Shown in pieces: positions 1 through 6,712 of a DNA stretch of 19,148 nt. The first letter of the stretch is position 1. Each line of letters opens with the position of its first letter. Origin of the DNA: CAZTHL01 sp964613585 (GTDB lineage Bacteria; Pseudomonadota; Alphaproteobacteria; DSM-16000; Inquilinaceae); the NCBI GenBank assembly GCA_964613585.1, contig CAZTHL010000073.1:1-19148 (forward strand), read 5' to 3'. The notes below the pieces were generated by a model. That model was given only the letters and a program-made list of their open reading frames with translations. It did not search any database and was not told where the DNA came from. The position numbers and the translations under genes were made by a program.

Positions 1-161
1 TCCTGCCGCAGTTCGTGGGCCTGACCTTCGGCGTCTACAACGGCCACAAGTTCTTGCCCGTGATGGTGACGGAGAACATGGTCGGCCACAAGTTCGGCGA
101 GTTCGCGCCGACGCGGACCTATTACGGCCATGCCGCCGACAAGAAGGCCAAGAGGAGATAG
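1..161 (+). CDS. rpsS: 30S ribosomal protein S19, 3' part (partial)
   Basis: This is the C-terminal part of S19, which sits in the head of the small subunit and binds 16S rRNA with S13. The reading frame enters at base 3 and gives 52 codons ending in TAG at 159-161. The segments VYNGHKFLPV, NMVGHKFGEF and APTRTYYGH are the conserved S19 C-terminal signature, followed by a short basic tail (DKKAKRR). The start lies outside the window. It is followed directly by rplV, as in the S10 operon, and its last codons carry the purine-rich Shine-Dalgarno sequence for rplV. Identity is certain; only the 5' end is missing. Confidence 0.96.
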   Translation, partial: LPQFVGLTFGVYNGHKFLPVMVTENMVGHKFGEFAPTRTYYGHAADKKAKRR

Positions 162-165
162 CGTC

Positions 166-546
166 TTGGGCAAGGTTCCGGCCGAACGGCGGCTCGACGA
201 GAACGAGGCCATGGCCAAGAGCACGATGATCCGGGTGAGCCCGCAGAAGCTCAATCTGGTGGCGCAGCTGATCCGCGGGCTGCCGGCGGAGCGCGCCTTG
301 GCCGAGCTGAGCTTCTCGAAGCGTCGGGTCGCCGCCGACGTGCGCAAGGTGCTGCAGTCGGCGATCGCGAACGCGGAGAACAATCATCAGCTCGACGTCG
401 ACCGCCTGATCGTGGCGGAGGCCTTCGTCGGCAAGACCATGGTGATGAAACGGTTCCGGGCCCGGGCCCGTGGCCGGGTGGGTCGGCTGCAGAAGCCGTT
501 CTCGAACTTGACCGTCGTGGTGCGTGAGCAGGCGGGGGCCGTCTAG
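166..546 (+). CDS. rplV: 50S ribosomal protein L22 (TTG start)
   Basis: L22 is a 23S rRNA-binding protein whose beta-hairpin lines the peptide exit tunnel. The 126-residue product has the family core: RVSPQKLNLVAQLIRG near residues 18-33, the stretch SAIANAENNH, then VAEAFVGKTMVMKRF, the basic tunnel hairpin, and the C-terminal FSNLTVVVRE. I chose TTG at 166 because it gives the alphaproteobacterial N-terminus (LGK, then DENEAMA) and has AGAGGAGA at 151-158, about 7 nt upstream. The longer in-frame ATG at 130 would lie inside rpsS and add residues foreign to L22. Another in-frame ATG at 211 would cut the conserved N-terminus. The gap to rpsC is 2 nt. Confidence 0.93.
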   Translation: MGKVPAERRLDENEAMAKSTMIRVSPQKLNLVAQLIRGLPAERALAELSFSKRRVAADVRKVLQSAIANAENNHQLDVDRLIVAEAFVGKTMVMKRFRARARGRVGRLQKPFSNLTVVVREQAGAV

Positions 547-548
547 AC

Positions 549-1241
549 ATGGGACACAAGGTCAACCCGATCGGCTTCCGGGTCGGCATCAACCGGACCT
601 GGGACAGCCGCTGGTATGCCGCCAGGAATTACGCGGATCAGCTGCACGAGGACCTGCGCATCCGGGAGTTTCTGAGCAGGCGGCTGAGCCAGGCCGGCAT
701 CAGCCGCATCGTCATCGAGCGCCCGGCCAAGCGGGCGCGGGTCACGTTGCATACCGCGCGTCCCGGCGTGGTGATCGGCATGAAGGGCGCGGACATCGAG
801 AAGCTGCGCGGCGACCTGGCCCGCATGACGGGGGGCGAGGTCAGCCTGAACATCGTCGAGATCCGCAAGCCGGAGATCGATGCCAAGCTGATCGCCGAGA
901 ACATCGCCAATCAGCTGGAGCGCCGCGTCGCCTTTCGCCGCGCCATGAAGCGCGCCGTGCAGAACGCCATGCGCCTCGGCGCGCTTGGCATACGGATCAA
1001 CTGCGCCGGGCGGCTCGGCGGCGCCGAGATCGCCCGGACGGAATGGTATCGCGAGGGGCGGGTGCCGCTGCACACCCTGAGGGCGGACGTCGACTACGGC
1101 GTGGCCACGGCCAAGACCACCTACGGCACCTGTGGGGTGAAGGTCTGGGTGTTCAAGGGTGAGATCCTGGCCCACGACCCGATGGCTCAGGACAAGCGTC
1201 TGGCCGAGCTGAACGCCGGCCCGAGCGGACCGCGCAAGTAA
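549..1241 (+). CDS. rpsC: 30S ribosomal protein S3
   Basis: S3 lies at the mRNA entry channel of the small subunit and helps the ribosome unwind mRNA. The 230-residue protein starts with the diagnostic MGHKVNPIGFRVG. It carries a KH domain at about residues 38-105 with the signature PGVVIGMKGADI (the GXXG loop is here GMKG). The C-terminal domain includes RRVAFRRAMKRAVQNAM and GIRINCAGRLGGAEIAR. Length is usual for alphaproteobacteria. The ATG lies 2 nt after the rplV stop, so translational coupling is likely. The gap to rplP is 13 nt. Confidence 0.98.
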   Translation: MGHKVNPIGFRVGINRTWDSRWYAARNYADQLHEDLRIREFLSRRLSQAGISRIVIERPAKRARVTLHTARPGVVIGMKGADIEKLRGDLARMTGGEVSLNIVEIRKPEIDAKLIAENIANQLERRVAFRRAMKRAVQNAMRLGALGIRINCAGRLGGAEIARTEWYREGRVPLHTLRADVDYGVATAKTTYGTCGVKVWVFKGEILAHDPMAQDKRLAELNAGPSGPRK

Positions 1242-1254
1242 CGGAGCGCAGGCC

Positions 1255-1677
1255 ATGCTCAGCCCCAAGAGGACGAAGTTCCGCAAGCAGCACAAGGGCC
1301 GGGTGAAGGGCGTCGCCAAGGGCGGCACGACCCTGAACTTCGGGACCTATGGCCTGAAGGCGGCCAGCCCGGCCCGCATGACGGCGCGGCAGATCGAGTC
1401 GGCCCGGCGTGCCATCACCCGTCACATCCGGCGGCAGGGCCGCCTGTGGATACGCATCTTCCCGGACGTGCCGGTGTCCTCGAAGCCGGCCGAGGTCCGC
1501 ATGGGCAAGGGCAAGGGCTCGCCGGAATACTGGATGTGCCGGGTCAAGCCCGGGCGGATCATGTTCGAGCTCGAGGGCGTGCAGGGCGAGATGGCCAAGC
1601 GCGCGTTCGAGCTCGCCGCCGCCAAGCTTCCCGTGGAGACGCGCTTCGTCACCCGGCTGGGCGAGGAGGTGGAGTGA
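1255..1677 (+). CDS. rplP: 50S ribosomal protein L16
   Basis: L16 helps form the A-site tRNA pocket and the base of the central protuberance of the large subunit. The 140-residue protein opens with MLSPKRTKFRKQHKGR and keeps the other family blocks: the segment FGTYGLKA, ESARRAITRHIRR, then RMGKGKGSPEYW and the C-terminal AFELAAAKLPV followed by TRFVTR. Length is standard. Its TGA stop at 1675-1677 overlaps the rpmC ATG by one base. In some bacteria L16 carries an oxygenase-dependent arginine hydroxylation; nothing in this sequence bears on that. Confidence 0.98.
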   Translation: MLSPKRTKFRKQHKGRVKGVAKGGTTLNFGTYGLKAASPARMTARQIESARRAITRHIRRQGRLWIRIFPDVPVSSKPAEVRMGKGKGSPEYWMCRVKPGRIMFELEGVQGEMAKRAFELAAAKLPVETRFVTRLGEEVE

Positions 1678-1883
1678 TGAAGGTGGAAGACTGGCGCGCG
1701 AAGTCAGACGACGAGCTGCGGGACGAGCTCCTGGCCCTGAAGCGGGAGCAGTTCAACCTGCGCTTCCAGCGGGCCAGCGGCCAGCTGGAGAACACCGCGC
1801 GGGTGCGCGCGGTGCGGCGGGACATCGCGCGGATCAAGACGATCATCGGCGAGCGGCAGGTGTCCGCCGCCGCGACGGTTTAG
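1677..1883 (+). CDS. rpmC: 50S ribosomal protein L29
   Basis: L29 is a small helical-hairpin protein near the tunnel exit, next to L23, and contributes to docking of SRP and trigger factor. The 68-residue product has the L29 pattern: MKVEDWRAKSDDELRDELL, then LKREQFNLRFQRASGQLENT and a second helix RVRAVRRDIARIKTII. The ATG at 1677 shares its A with the rplP stop codon (TGATG), so the two genes are almost certainly coupled. Longer in-frame starts inside rplP would add sequence unlike L29. A short Ala-rich tail (SAAATV) ends the protein. rpsQ starts 10 nt downstream. Confidence 0.96.
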   Translation: MKVEDWRAKSDDELRDELLALKREQFNLRFQRASGQLENTARVRAVRRDIARIKTIIGERQVSAAATV

Positions 1884-1893
1884 GAGGCGACGC

Positions 1894-2391
1894 ATGCCCC
1901 GGCGCATGCTGATGGGCAAGGTGGTGTCCGACAAGATGGACAAGACGGTGACCGTTCTGGTCGAGCGTAAGGTCCGGGACCCCCTCTACAAGAAGTTCAT
2001 CAAGCGGTCGAAGCGGTTTCTGGCGCACGACGCGGACAACCTGTGCGCGACCGGGGACTCGGTGTCCATCATCGAGTCGGCGCCGCTCTCGAAGCGGAAG
2101 CGCTGGGTGGTCGTCGAGCGGCGCCCGATCGGCTCCAAGGGCAGAGGCGCCGTGCCGCCGACCGAGGTGGTGCCGCCGACGGACCCCGTGTCGGGCTCGG
2201 AGTCCCTGTCGGCGACGGAGTCCCTGTCGGCGACGGAGTCCGTGCCGGCGACGGAGTCCGTGCCGGCGACGGAAGGCATGACGGCCGAGCCGGATGTCGA
2301 GGACGGCGCCGGACCGGGGGATGAGGCGGTCGCGGACGTCGTCGAGGCGCCCGAGACGGACGGCGAGCCGCGCGGGGAGGCGACCCCATGA
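1894..2391 (+). CDS. rpsQ: 30S ribosomal protein S17 with a long acidic C-terminal extension
   Basis: S17 is an OB-fold protein that binds 16S rRNA early in small-subunit assembly. The core is at residues 1-82, with LMGKVVSDKMDKTVTVLVER, then PLYKKFIKRSKRFLAHD, a segment GDSVSIIES and RPLSKRKRW-like residues 64-71 (PLSKRKRW). Bacterial S17 usually ends there, at about 80 residues. This protein runs to 165. Residues 83-165 are rich in Ala, Glu, Asp, Pro, Ser and Thr and look disordered. They include four tandem hexapeptides of the type ESxxAT, encoded by an 18-nt repeat at 2200-2271. The stop codon overlaps the rplN start (ATGA), so translation must read through the tail to reach the overlap. 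Family identity is sure; the role of the tail is unknown. Confidence 0.94.
   Translation: MPRRMLMGKVVSDKMDKTVTVLVERKVRDPLYKKFIKRSKRFLAHDADNLCATGDSVSIIESAPLSKRKRWVVVERRPIGSKGRGAVPPTEVVPPTDPVSGSESLSATESLSATESVPATESVPATEGMTAEPDVEDGAGPGDEAVADVVEAPETDGEPRGEATP
2200..2271 (+). repeat. four tandem 18-nt repeats inside rpsQ
   Basis: Four consecutive 18-nt units in the rpsQ reading frame encode ESLSAT, ESLSAT, ESVPAT and ESVPAT. Units 1 and 2 are identical to each other, as are units 3 and 4. The two types differ at two codons (CTG TCG against GTG CCG). A related pair of 18-nt units (VPPTEV, VPPTDP) lies just upstream at about 2152-2187. This is what slippage or unequal exchange within a coding region would leave. 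Confidence 0.9.
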
Positions 2392-2756
2392 TCCAGATGC
2401 AGTCGAACCTGGACGTCGCGGACAATTCGGGCGCGCGCCGTGTCCAATGCATCAAGGTGCTCGGCGGCTCGAAGCGCAAGTTCGCCGAGGTGGGCGACGT
2501 GATCGTGGTGTCGGTCAAGGAGGCCATCCCCCGGGGCCGCGTGAAGAAGGGCGACGTGCATCGGGCGGTCATCGTGCGGACCTCGGCTGCCGTCCGGCGG
2601 GGCGACGGCACGGCCATCCGCTTCGACCGCAACGCCGCGGTGCTCATCAACAAGCAAGGCGAGCCGATCGGCACGCGCATCTTCGGCCCGGTGACGCGCG
2701 AGCTGCGGGCGCGCCGCTACATGAAGATCATCAGCCTGGCGCCGGAGGTTCTGTGA
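2388..2756 (+). CDS. rplN: 50S ribosomal protein L14
   Basis: L14 is part of the intersubunit interface, contacts 16S helix 14, and is the docking site of the silencing factor RsfS. The 122-residue protein is full length and canonical: MIQMQSNLDVADNSGARRVQ, then IKVLGGSKRKFAEVGDVIVV, SVKEAIPRGRVKKGDVHRAV, the segment FDRNAAVLIN and GTRIFGPVTRELR. Its ATG overlaps the rpsQ stop by 4 nt (ATGA). Its own TGA overlaps the rplX ATG by one base. Confidence 0.98.
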   Translation: MIQMQSNLDVADNSGARRVQCIKVLGGSKRKFAEVGDVIVVSVKEAIPRGRVKKGDVHRAVIVRTSAAVRRGDGTAIRFDRNAAVLINKQGEPIGTRIFGPVTRELRARRYMKIISLAPEVL

Positions 2757-3133
2757 TGGATGCCAAGACCTACGCGCGGCGTCGGGCCGGCAACCTTCTG
2801 CCCAACGGGCGCACCGCCAAGCTGAAGATCCGGAAAGGCGATCAGGTGATCGTCACCGCCGGCCGGGACCGCGGCAAGAAGGGCGAGGTGCTCAAGGTCA
2901 TGCCGCAGGACAACCGCGCCATCGTCCAGGGCGTCAACCTGGTCAGCCGGCACACCCGGCAGTCGCCGCGCAGCCAGGGCGGGATCGTCGAGAAGGAGGC
3001 GTCCATCCACCTCTCCAATCTCGCTCATGTCGATCCCAAGTCCGGCGAGGCGACACGGGTCGGCTACCGCATTCTCAACGACGGCCGGAAGGTTCGCTTC
3101 GCCAAGCGCTCCGGCGAGATCATCGACGTGTAG
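2756..3133 (+). CDS. rplX: 50S ribosomal protein L24 with a short N-terminal extension
   Basis: L24 is an assembly-initiating 23S rRNA-binding protein with a KOW domain. The KOW core begins near residue 22 (LKIRKGDQVIVTAGRDRGKK) and continues through VQGVNLVSRHTRQSP, the segment GGIVEKEASIHLSNL and the C-terminal GRKVRFAKRSGE. The product is 125 residues, where about 100-108 is usual. The excess is roughly 20 basic and polar residues at the N-terminus (MDAKTYARRRAGNLLPNGRT). The ATG at 2756 overlaps the rplN stop (TGATG). I see no in-frame ATG or GTG nearer the core, so the extension is probably real. Confidence 0.95.
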   Translation: MDAKTYARRRAGNLLPNGRTAKLKIRKGDQVIVTAGRDRGKKGEVLKVMPQDNRAIVQGVNLVSRHTRQSPRSQGGIVEKEASIHLSNLAHVDPKSGEATRVGYRILNDGRKVRFAKRSGEIIDV

Positions 3134-3141
3134 GCGATGTC

Positions 3142-3681
3142 ATGGCTCGACTGAGGGAACGCTACCAGACCACGGTGAGGCCGGCCCTGATCGAGGAGTT
3201 CGGCTATCGGAACGCCATGCAGGCGCCGCGGCTCGACAAGGTGATCATCAACATGGGGGTAGGCGAGGGCGCCCAGGACTCCAAGAAGATCACGTCGGCG
3301 GTGAACGACCTGACCCTGATCGCCGGCCAGAAGCCCGTGGTCACGCGAGCGCGGAAGTCGATCGCGGCGTTCAAGCTGCGCGAAGGCATGCCGGTTGGCG
3401 TCAAGGTGACCCTGCGCCGGGATCGGATGTACGAGTTCCTGGATCGGCTGATCACGGTCGCCTTGCCGCGGCTCCGCGACTTCCGCGGCGTCAAGGGGAC
3501 CAGCTTCGACGGCCGCGGCAACTTTGCCATGGGCATCAAGGAGCAGATCATCTTCCCGGAGATCGAGTACGACAAGGTCGACCAGATCCGGGGCATGGAC
3601 ATCATCATCGCCACCACGGCGAGAACCGATCGGGAGGCCAAGTCGTTGCTGCGTGGCTTTGACTTGCCGTTCGCGAACTAG
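3142..3681 (+). CDS. rplE: 50S ribosomal protein L5
   Basis: L5 binds 5S rRNA in the central protuberance and contacts P-site tRNA and S13. The 179-residue protein has standard length and the family blocks: LDKVIINMGVGEG, the stretch QKPVVTRARKSIAAFKLREG, the segment GVKVTLRRDRMYEFLDRL, then DFRGVKGTSFDGRGNF and GIKEQIIFPEI, with a final GFDLPF. The ATG lies 8 nt after the rplX stop. rpsN follows after a 20-nt gap. Confidence 0.98.
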   Translation: MARLRERYQTTVRPALIEEFGYRNAMQAPRLDKVIINMGVGEGAQDSKKITSAVNDLTLIAGQKPVVTRARKSIAAFKLREGMPVGVKVTLRRDRMYEFLDRLITVALPRLRDFRGVKGTSFDGRGNFAMGIKEQIIFPEIEYDKVDQIRGMDIIIATTARTDREAKSLLRGFDLPFAN

Positions 3682-3701
3682 AGAGGCCGGAAGGGCGAGA
3701 C

Positions 3702-4007
3702 ATGGCCAAGAAGGGTGCCATCGAGAAGAACAAGCGACGCCGGCGCATGGTCGAGCGCGACGCCAGCAAGCGCAAGGAGCTGAAGGCGCTGGCGGAGGAC
3801 CGCTCGCAGCCGGCCGAGGTGCGGTTCGCGGCGCGGCTCAAGCTGGCCCAGCTGCCGCGCAACGGGGCTGCCGTGCGGGTGCGCAACCGGTGCGACGTGA
3901 CCGGGCGTCCGCGCGCCTTCTACCGCCGCTTCAAGATGAGTCGCGTGGCCCTGCGCGAGCTGGCGTCCACCGGCCAGATCCCCGGCGTCACCAAGTCCAG
4001 CTGGTGA
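3702..4007 (+). CDS. rpsN: 30S ribosomal protein S14, zinc-free long type
   Basis: S14 is needed for assembly of the head of the small subunit. The 101-residue product is the long type: the N-terminal MAKKGAIEKNKRRR, a central LPRNGAAVRVRNRCDVTGRP, then RAFYRRFKMSRVALRELA and the terminal PGVTKSSW. The CXXC pairs of the zinc-binding type are absent (one Cys only), so the fold should not depend on zinc. GAGAGGCCGG and GGGCGAG lie upstream of the ATG. rpsH follows 16 nt downstream behind a GGGAGGA Shine-Dalgarno site. Confidence 0.98.
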   Translation: MAKKGAIEKNKRRRRMVERDASKRKELKALAEDRSQPAEVRFAARLKLAQLPRNGAAVRVRNRCDVTGRPRAFYRRFKMSRVALRELASTGQIPGVTKSSW

Positions 4008-4023
4008 GCGGGAGGATTGAGCC

Positions 4024-4425
4024 ATGCAGCTGAGCGATCCTCTGGGTGATCTGCTGACGCGCATCCGCAACGGGCAGCGCACCGGCAAGGCGGTGGTCGA
4101 CAGCCCGGCGTCGAAGCTGCGCGTCAACGTGCTTGACGTGCTGAAGCGCGAGGGATTCATCCGCGGCTACACGACGGAGGCCGACGGCGCCGTGGGCTTC
4201 GAGACCATCCGGGTCGAGCTCAAGTATCACGAGGGGCGCCCGGTGATCCGGCGCATCGACCGGGTGTCCAAGCCCGGGCGCCGCGTCTACTCGAGGATCC
4301 GGGACCTGCCGCGGGTCTACAACGGCCTGGGCATTGCCATCCTGTCCACGCCGCGCGGGGTCATGTCGGACGCGGAGGCTCGCGCCGCCAATGTCGGCGG
4401 CGAGGTGCTCTGCCACGTGTTCTAG
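4024..4425 (+). CDS. rpsH: 30S ribosomal protein S8
   Basis: S8 is a primary 16S rRNA-binding protein; in E. coli it also represses translation of the spc operon by binding its mRNA. The 133-residue product shows DPLGDLLTRIRNGQ, then LRVNVLDVLKREGFIRGY, the segment RVSKPGRRVYSR and the C-terminal YNGLGIAILSTPRGVM, ending in GGEVLCHVF. A Shine-Dalgarno site (GGGAGGA at about 4010-4016) precedes the ATG. Whether S8 autoregulates here cannot be judged by eye, because I did not identify its target helix in this mRNA. Confidence 0.98.
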   Translation: MQLSDPLGDLLTRIRNGQRTGKAVVDSPASKLRVNVLDVLKREGFIRGYTTEADGAVGFETIRVELKYHEGRPVIRRIDRVSKPGRRVYSRIRDLPRVYNGLGIAILSTPRGVMSDAEARAANVGGEVLCHVF

Positions 4426-4436
4426 AGGGTTTGCGG

Positions 4437-4970
4437 ATGTCGCGGATCGGAAAGCACCCGGTGCCGGTGCCCTCCGGGGTCGAGGTCAGGATCGACGGCA
4501 AGCGTGTGCATGCCAAGGGCAAGCTCGGTCAGCTCGAGACCGAGGTCGTCGAGGAGGTCGACGTGGCCCTGGAGAACGGGCACGTGCGCGTGACGCCGCG
4601 GCCGCATTCCCGCTTCGGCCGCAACATGTGGGGCACGACCCGGACATTGATCAACAACATGGTGGTCGGTGTCAGCCGCGGGTTCACCGAGGAGCTGGAG
4701 ATCAGCGGCGTCGGCTACCGGGCGGCGGTGCAGGGGCGGGAACTCGTGCTCAGTCTCGGCTTCTCGCACGAGGTGCGCTACCCGATCCCGGACGGCATCA
4801 CGATCAAGTGCGAGAAGCCGACCACGGTGCAGATCAGCGGGTACGACAAGCGCCAGGTCGGCCAGGTCGCGGCCCATATCCGCTGGTATCGTCCGCCCGA
4901 GCCGTTCAAGGGCAAGGGCATCCGCTACGCCTCCGAGCGCATCCTGCGCAAGGAAGGCAAGAAGAAGTAG
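4437..4970 (+). CDS. rplF: 50S ribosomal protein L6
   Basis: L6 lies near the GTPase-associated centre of the large subunit. The 177-residue protein begins MSRIGKHPVPVPSGVEV and ends with the diagnostic PEPFKGKGIRYASERILRK. The central NMVVGVSRGFTEELEISGVG is also typical. A TTG in frame at 4431 would add two residues, but it sits only 1 nt behind the AGAGGG site at 4424-4429. The ATG at 4437 has 7-nt spacing and gives the canonical N-terminus, so I chose it. The rpsH stop is 11 nt upstream. rplR follows after 13 nt. Confidence 0.97.
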   Translation: MSRIGKHPVPVPSGVEVRIDGKRVHAKGKLGQLETEVVEEVDVALENGHVRVTPRPHSRFGRNMWGTTRTLINNMVVGVSRGFTEELEISGVGYRAAVQGRELVLSLGFSHEVRYPIPDGITIKCEKPTTVQISGYDKRQVGQVAAHIRWYRPPEPFKGKGIRYASERILRKEGKKK

Positions 4971-4983
4971 GACCACCCCGGCG

Positions 4984-5346
4984 ATGCTCACGACCAAGCA
5001 AAGGACCGTCCGGCGGACGACGCGCACGCGCCTGCGGCTGCGGCGTCTGGCGCGTGGGCGGCCGCGGCTGTCCGTGCACCGGTCCAACAAGCAGATCTAC
5101 GCCCAGGTGATCGACGACGACCAGGGTCGGACCCTGGCCGCGGCGTCGACGCTGGACAAGGACCTGCGCGCCTCGCTGAAGACCGGGGCGACCGTGGACG
5201 GCGCCAAGGCCGTCGGCGCCTTGATCGCGCAGCGCGCGCTCGAGGCCGGGGTCCGCCAGGTGGTGTTCGATCGCGGCGGCTACCTGTACCACGGGCGGGT
5301 GAAGGCGTTGGCCGACGCGGCGCGCGAGGGTGGGCTCGACTTTTGA
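4984..5346 (+). CDS. rplR: 50S ribosomal protein L18
   Basis: L18 binds 5S rRNA together with L5 in the central protuberance. The 120-residue product has an Arg-rich disordered N-terminus (RTVRRTTRTRLRLRRL), then RPRLSVHRSNKQIYAQVIDD, the segment GRTLAAASTLDK and the C-terminal VVFDRGGYLYHGRVKALADA, ending in EGGLDF. Length is standard. The ATG at 4984 gives the expected start; upstream in-frame starts lie within rplF and add nothing L18-like. The 103-nt gap to rpsE is one of the longer ones in the operon. Confidence 0.97.
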   Translation: MLTTKQRTVRRTTRTRLRLRRLARGRPRLSVHRSNKQIYAQVIDDDQGRTLAAASTLDKDLRASLKTGATVDGAKAVGALIAQRALEAGVRQVVFDRGGYLYHGRVKALADAAREGGLDF

Positions 5347-5396
5347 GGCGCCGGGCGCGCCGTGACCGGCGCCGCGAGCCGGCACAGGCAATCAGG

Positions 5397-5413
5397 GCCC
5401 CGGGCAACGGGGC
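5397..5413 (+). other. small GC hairpin between rplR and rpsE
   Basis: GCCCCG (5397-5402) and CGGGGC (5408-5413) can pair as a 6-bp stem around a 5-nt loop in the 103-nt rplR-rpsE gap. No T-run follows, so it is not a typical intrinsic terminator. In DNA this GC-rich a stem of this size may be chance. The rest of the gap shows no recognised signal apart from GGGAAG at about 5437-5442, the probable Shine-Dalgarno site of rpsE. Confidence 0.35.
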
Positions 5414-5449
5414 GCGCCGGCGCGGGCCGGCTCATCGGGAAGTGGCTTG

Positions 5450-6022
5450 ATGGCACGAGGCAGGGAAGAGCGCAGCGGACGCGGGGAGGAGAGCGAGCTC
5501 ATCGAGAAGCTCGTCAGCATCAACCGCGTCGCCAAGGTGGTCAAGGGCGGCCGTCGCTTCGGCTTTGCCGCGCTGGTCGTCGCCGGGGACGGGCGCGGCC
5601 GGGTCGGCTACGGATCGGGCAAGGCGCGCGAGGTGCCCGAGGCGATCCGCAAGGCCACCGATCAGGCCAAGCGGAGCATGATCCGCGTGCCGCTGCGCGA
5701 GGGACGCACATTGCATCACGATGTACGCGGCCATTACGGGGCCGGCAAGGTTGTGCTCCGGTCGGCGCCGTTGGGCACCGGGATCATTGCCGGGGGCCCC
5801 ATGCGCGCCATCTTCGAGGCGCTCGGGGTGCAGGACATCGTCGCCAAGTCGGTGGGCACGTCGAACCCGCACAACATGATCAAGGCGACCTTCGAGGGCC
5901 TGCGCAAGGTCGAGGGCCCCCGGGTGGTGGCCGCGCGCCGGGGCCGGCGGGTGGGCGACATCATCGGCCGGCGCGAGCCGGAATACGCCGGCGACCAGCC
6001 GCGGGACAGCAGCCATGGGTAA
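5450..6022 (+). CDS. rpsE: 30S ribosomal protein S5
   Basis: S5 lies at the mRNA entry channel and the S4/S5 interface that controls decoding accuracy. The 190-residue product has an S5 RNA-binding domain near residues 16-80 (LVSINRVAKVVKGGRRFGFA, then VGYGSGKAREVPEAI) and the C-terminal domain GTGIIAGGPMRAIFEALGVQ, DIVAKSVGTSNPHNM and ATFEGLR. A TTG at 5447 sits directly before the ATG at 5450. The ATG has 7-nt spacing from GGGAAG and yields the usual MARG start. The last 8 nt overlap the start of the rpmD frame. Confidence 0.96.
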   Translation: MARGREERSGRGEESELIEKLVSINRVAKVVKGGRRFGFAALVVAGDGRGRVGYGSGKAREVPEAIRKATDQAKRSMIRVPLREGRTLHHDVRGHYGAGKVVLRSAPLGTGIIAGGPMRAIFEALGVQDIVAKSVGTSNPHNMIKATFEGLRKVEGPRVVAARRGRRVGDIIGRREPEYAGDQPRDSSHG

Positions 6023-6674
6023 GCCGACCGACCCCGACGATCCTGTCGTTCCGGGCACGCCGAGCGCCGAAGCCGAGGCCGAGGCCGACGCCGCTCCGTC
6101 GATCGGGACGGCTCCGGAGACGGCGCACGCGGCGGACCACGAGCCGACGCCCGGCGTCGCGGCGGACGGCGCCTCGGACGGCGCGGCCGGCGATGCCTCC
6201 GGCGGCGCGGCACCCCTCGAGCCGGACACCGCCGTCGAGGAAGCGTCGACGGAGCGGGCCTTGACCGAGGCCGGCCCGGCGGCGCCGACCGAGCCGGCGG
6301 AGCGCGCCGGGACGGAGACATACGCGGCCGAGAATGGGACGCATGCCGAGCGTACGGAGGCAAGGCATGCGGAGGCCGGAGGTACGGAGGCGGCGCAGGC
6401 GGTGTCGGGGGCGCCGAGACCGGAGGCCGAGGCCGGTGGCGAGCCGCGCCGGCTCGACCGGCGCCGGCCGCGCGCGGGCGCGAGGCCGTCCGGTCCGCGC
6501 CTGCGGGTGACCCAGATCGGCAGCCCGATCGGGCGGCGCGGCGATCAGCGGGCGACGCTGGTCGGGCTCGGTCTCAACAAGCTGCACCGGACGCGGGAGC
6601 TCGAGGACACGCCGGCGATCCGCGGCATGGTGGAGAAGGTCAAGCATCTGGTGCGGGTCGAGCCGCTCGGCTGA
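6015..6674 (+). CDS. rpmD: 50S ribosomal protein L30 with a giant Ala/Glu-rich N-terminal extension
   Basis: Bacterial L30 is normally about 60 residues. Here the L30 domain is residues 161-219: RLRVTQIGSPIGRRGDQRA, the segment LVGLGLNKLHRTRELEDTP and the C-terminal MVEKVKHLVRVEPLG. The 160 residues before it are Ala, Glu, Thr, Pro, Gly and Asp rich, low in complexity, and close with a basic linker (RRLDRRRPRAGAR, about 145-157). The ATG overlaps the rpsE stop by 8 nt. Most codons in the extension end in G or C, like neighbouring genes, which supports translation. An in-frame GTG at 6402 with GGAGG at 6386-6390 (11-nt spacing) is an alternative start and would give 90 residues. L30 identity is firm; how much of the extension is made is uncertain. 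Confidence 0.9.
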   Translation: MGKPTDPDDPVVPGTPSAEAEAEADAAPSIGTAPETAHAADHEPTPGVAADGASDGAAGDASGGAAPLEPDTAVEEASTERALTEAGPAAPTEPAERAGTETYAAENGTHAERTEARHAEAGGTEAAQAVSGAPRPEAEAGGEPRRLDRRRPRAGARPSGPRLRVTQIGSPIGRRGDQRATLVGLGLNKLHRTRELEDTPAIRGMVEKVKHLVRVEPLG

Positions 6675-6712
6675 GGCCGCGGCGGGCCCGGAAAGGCTGT
6701 GGGCACAAGCAC

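Noticed and set aside
6402..6674. Short 90-residue L30 from the GTG at 6402 as the main call
   Set aside because: Spacing to GGAGG is long (11 nt). The ATG at 6015 overlaps the rpsE stop with coding-like composition throughout, so the long form was preferred and the short one noted as an alternative.
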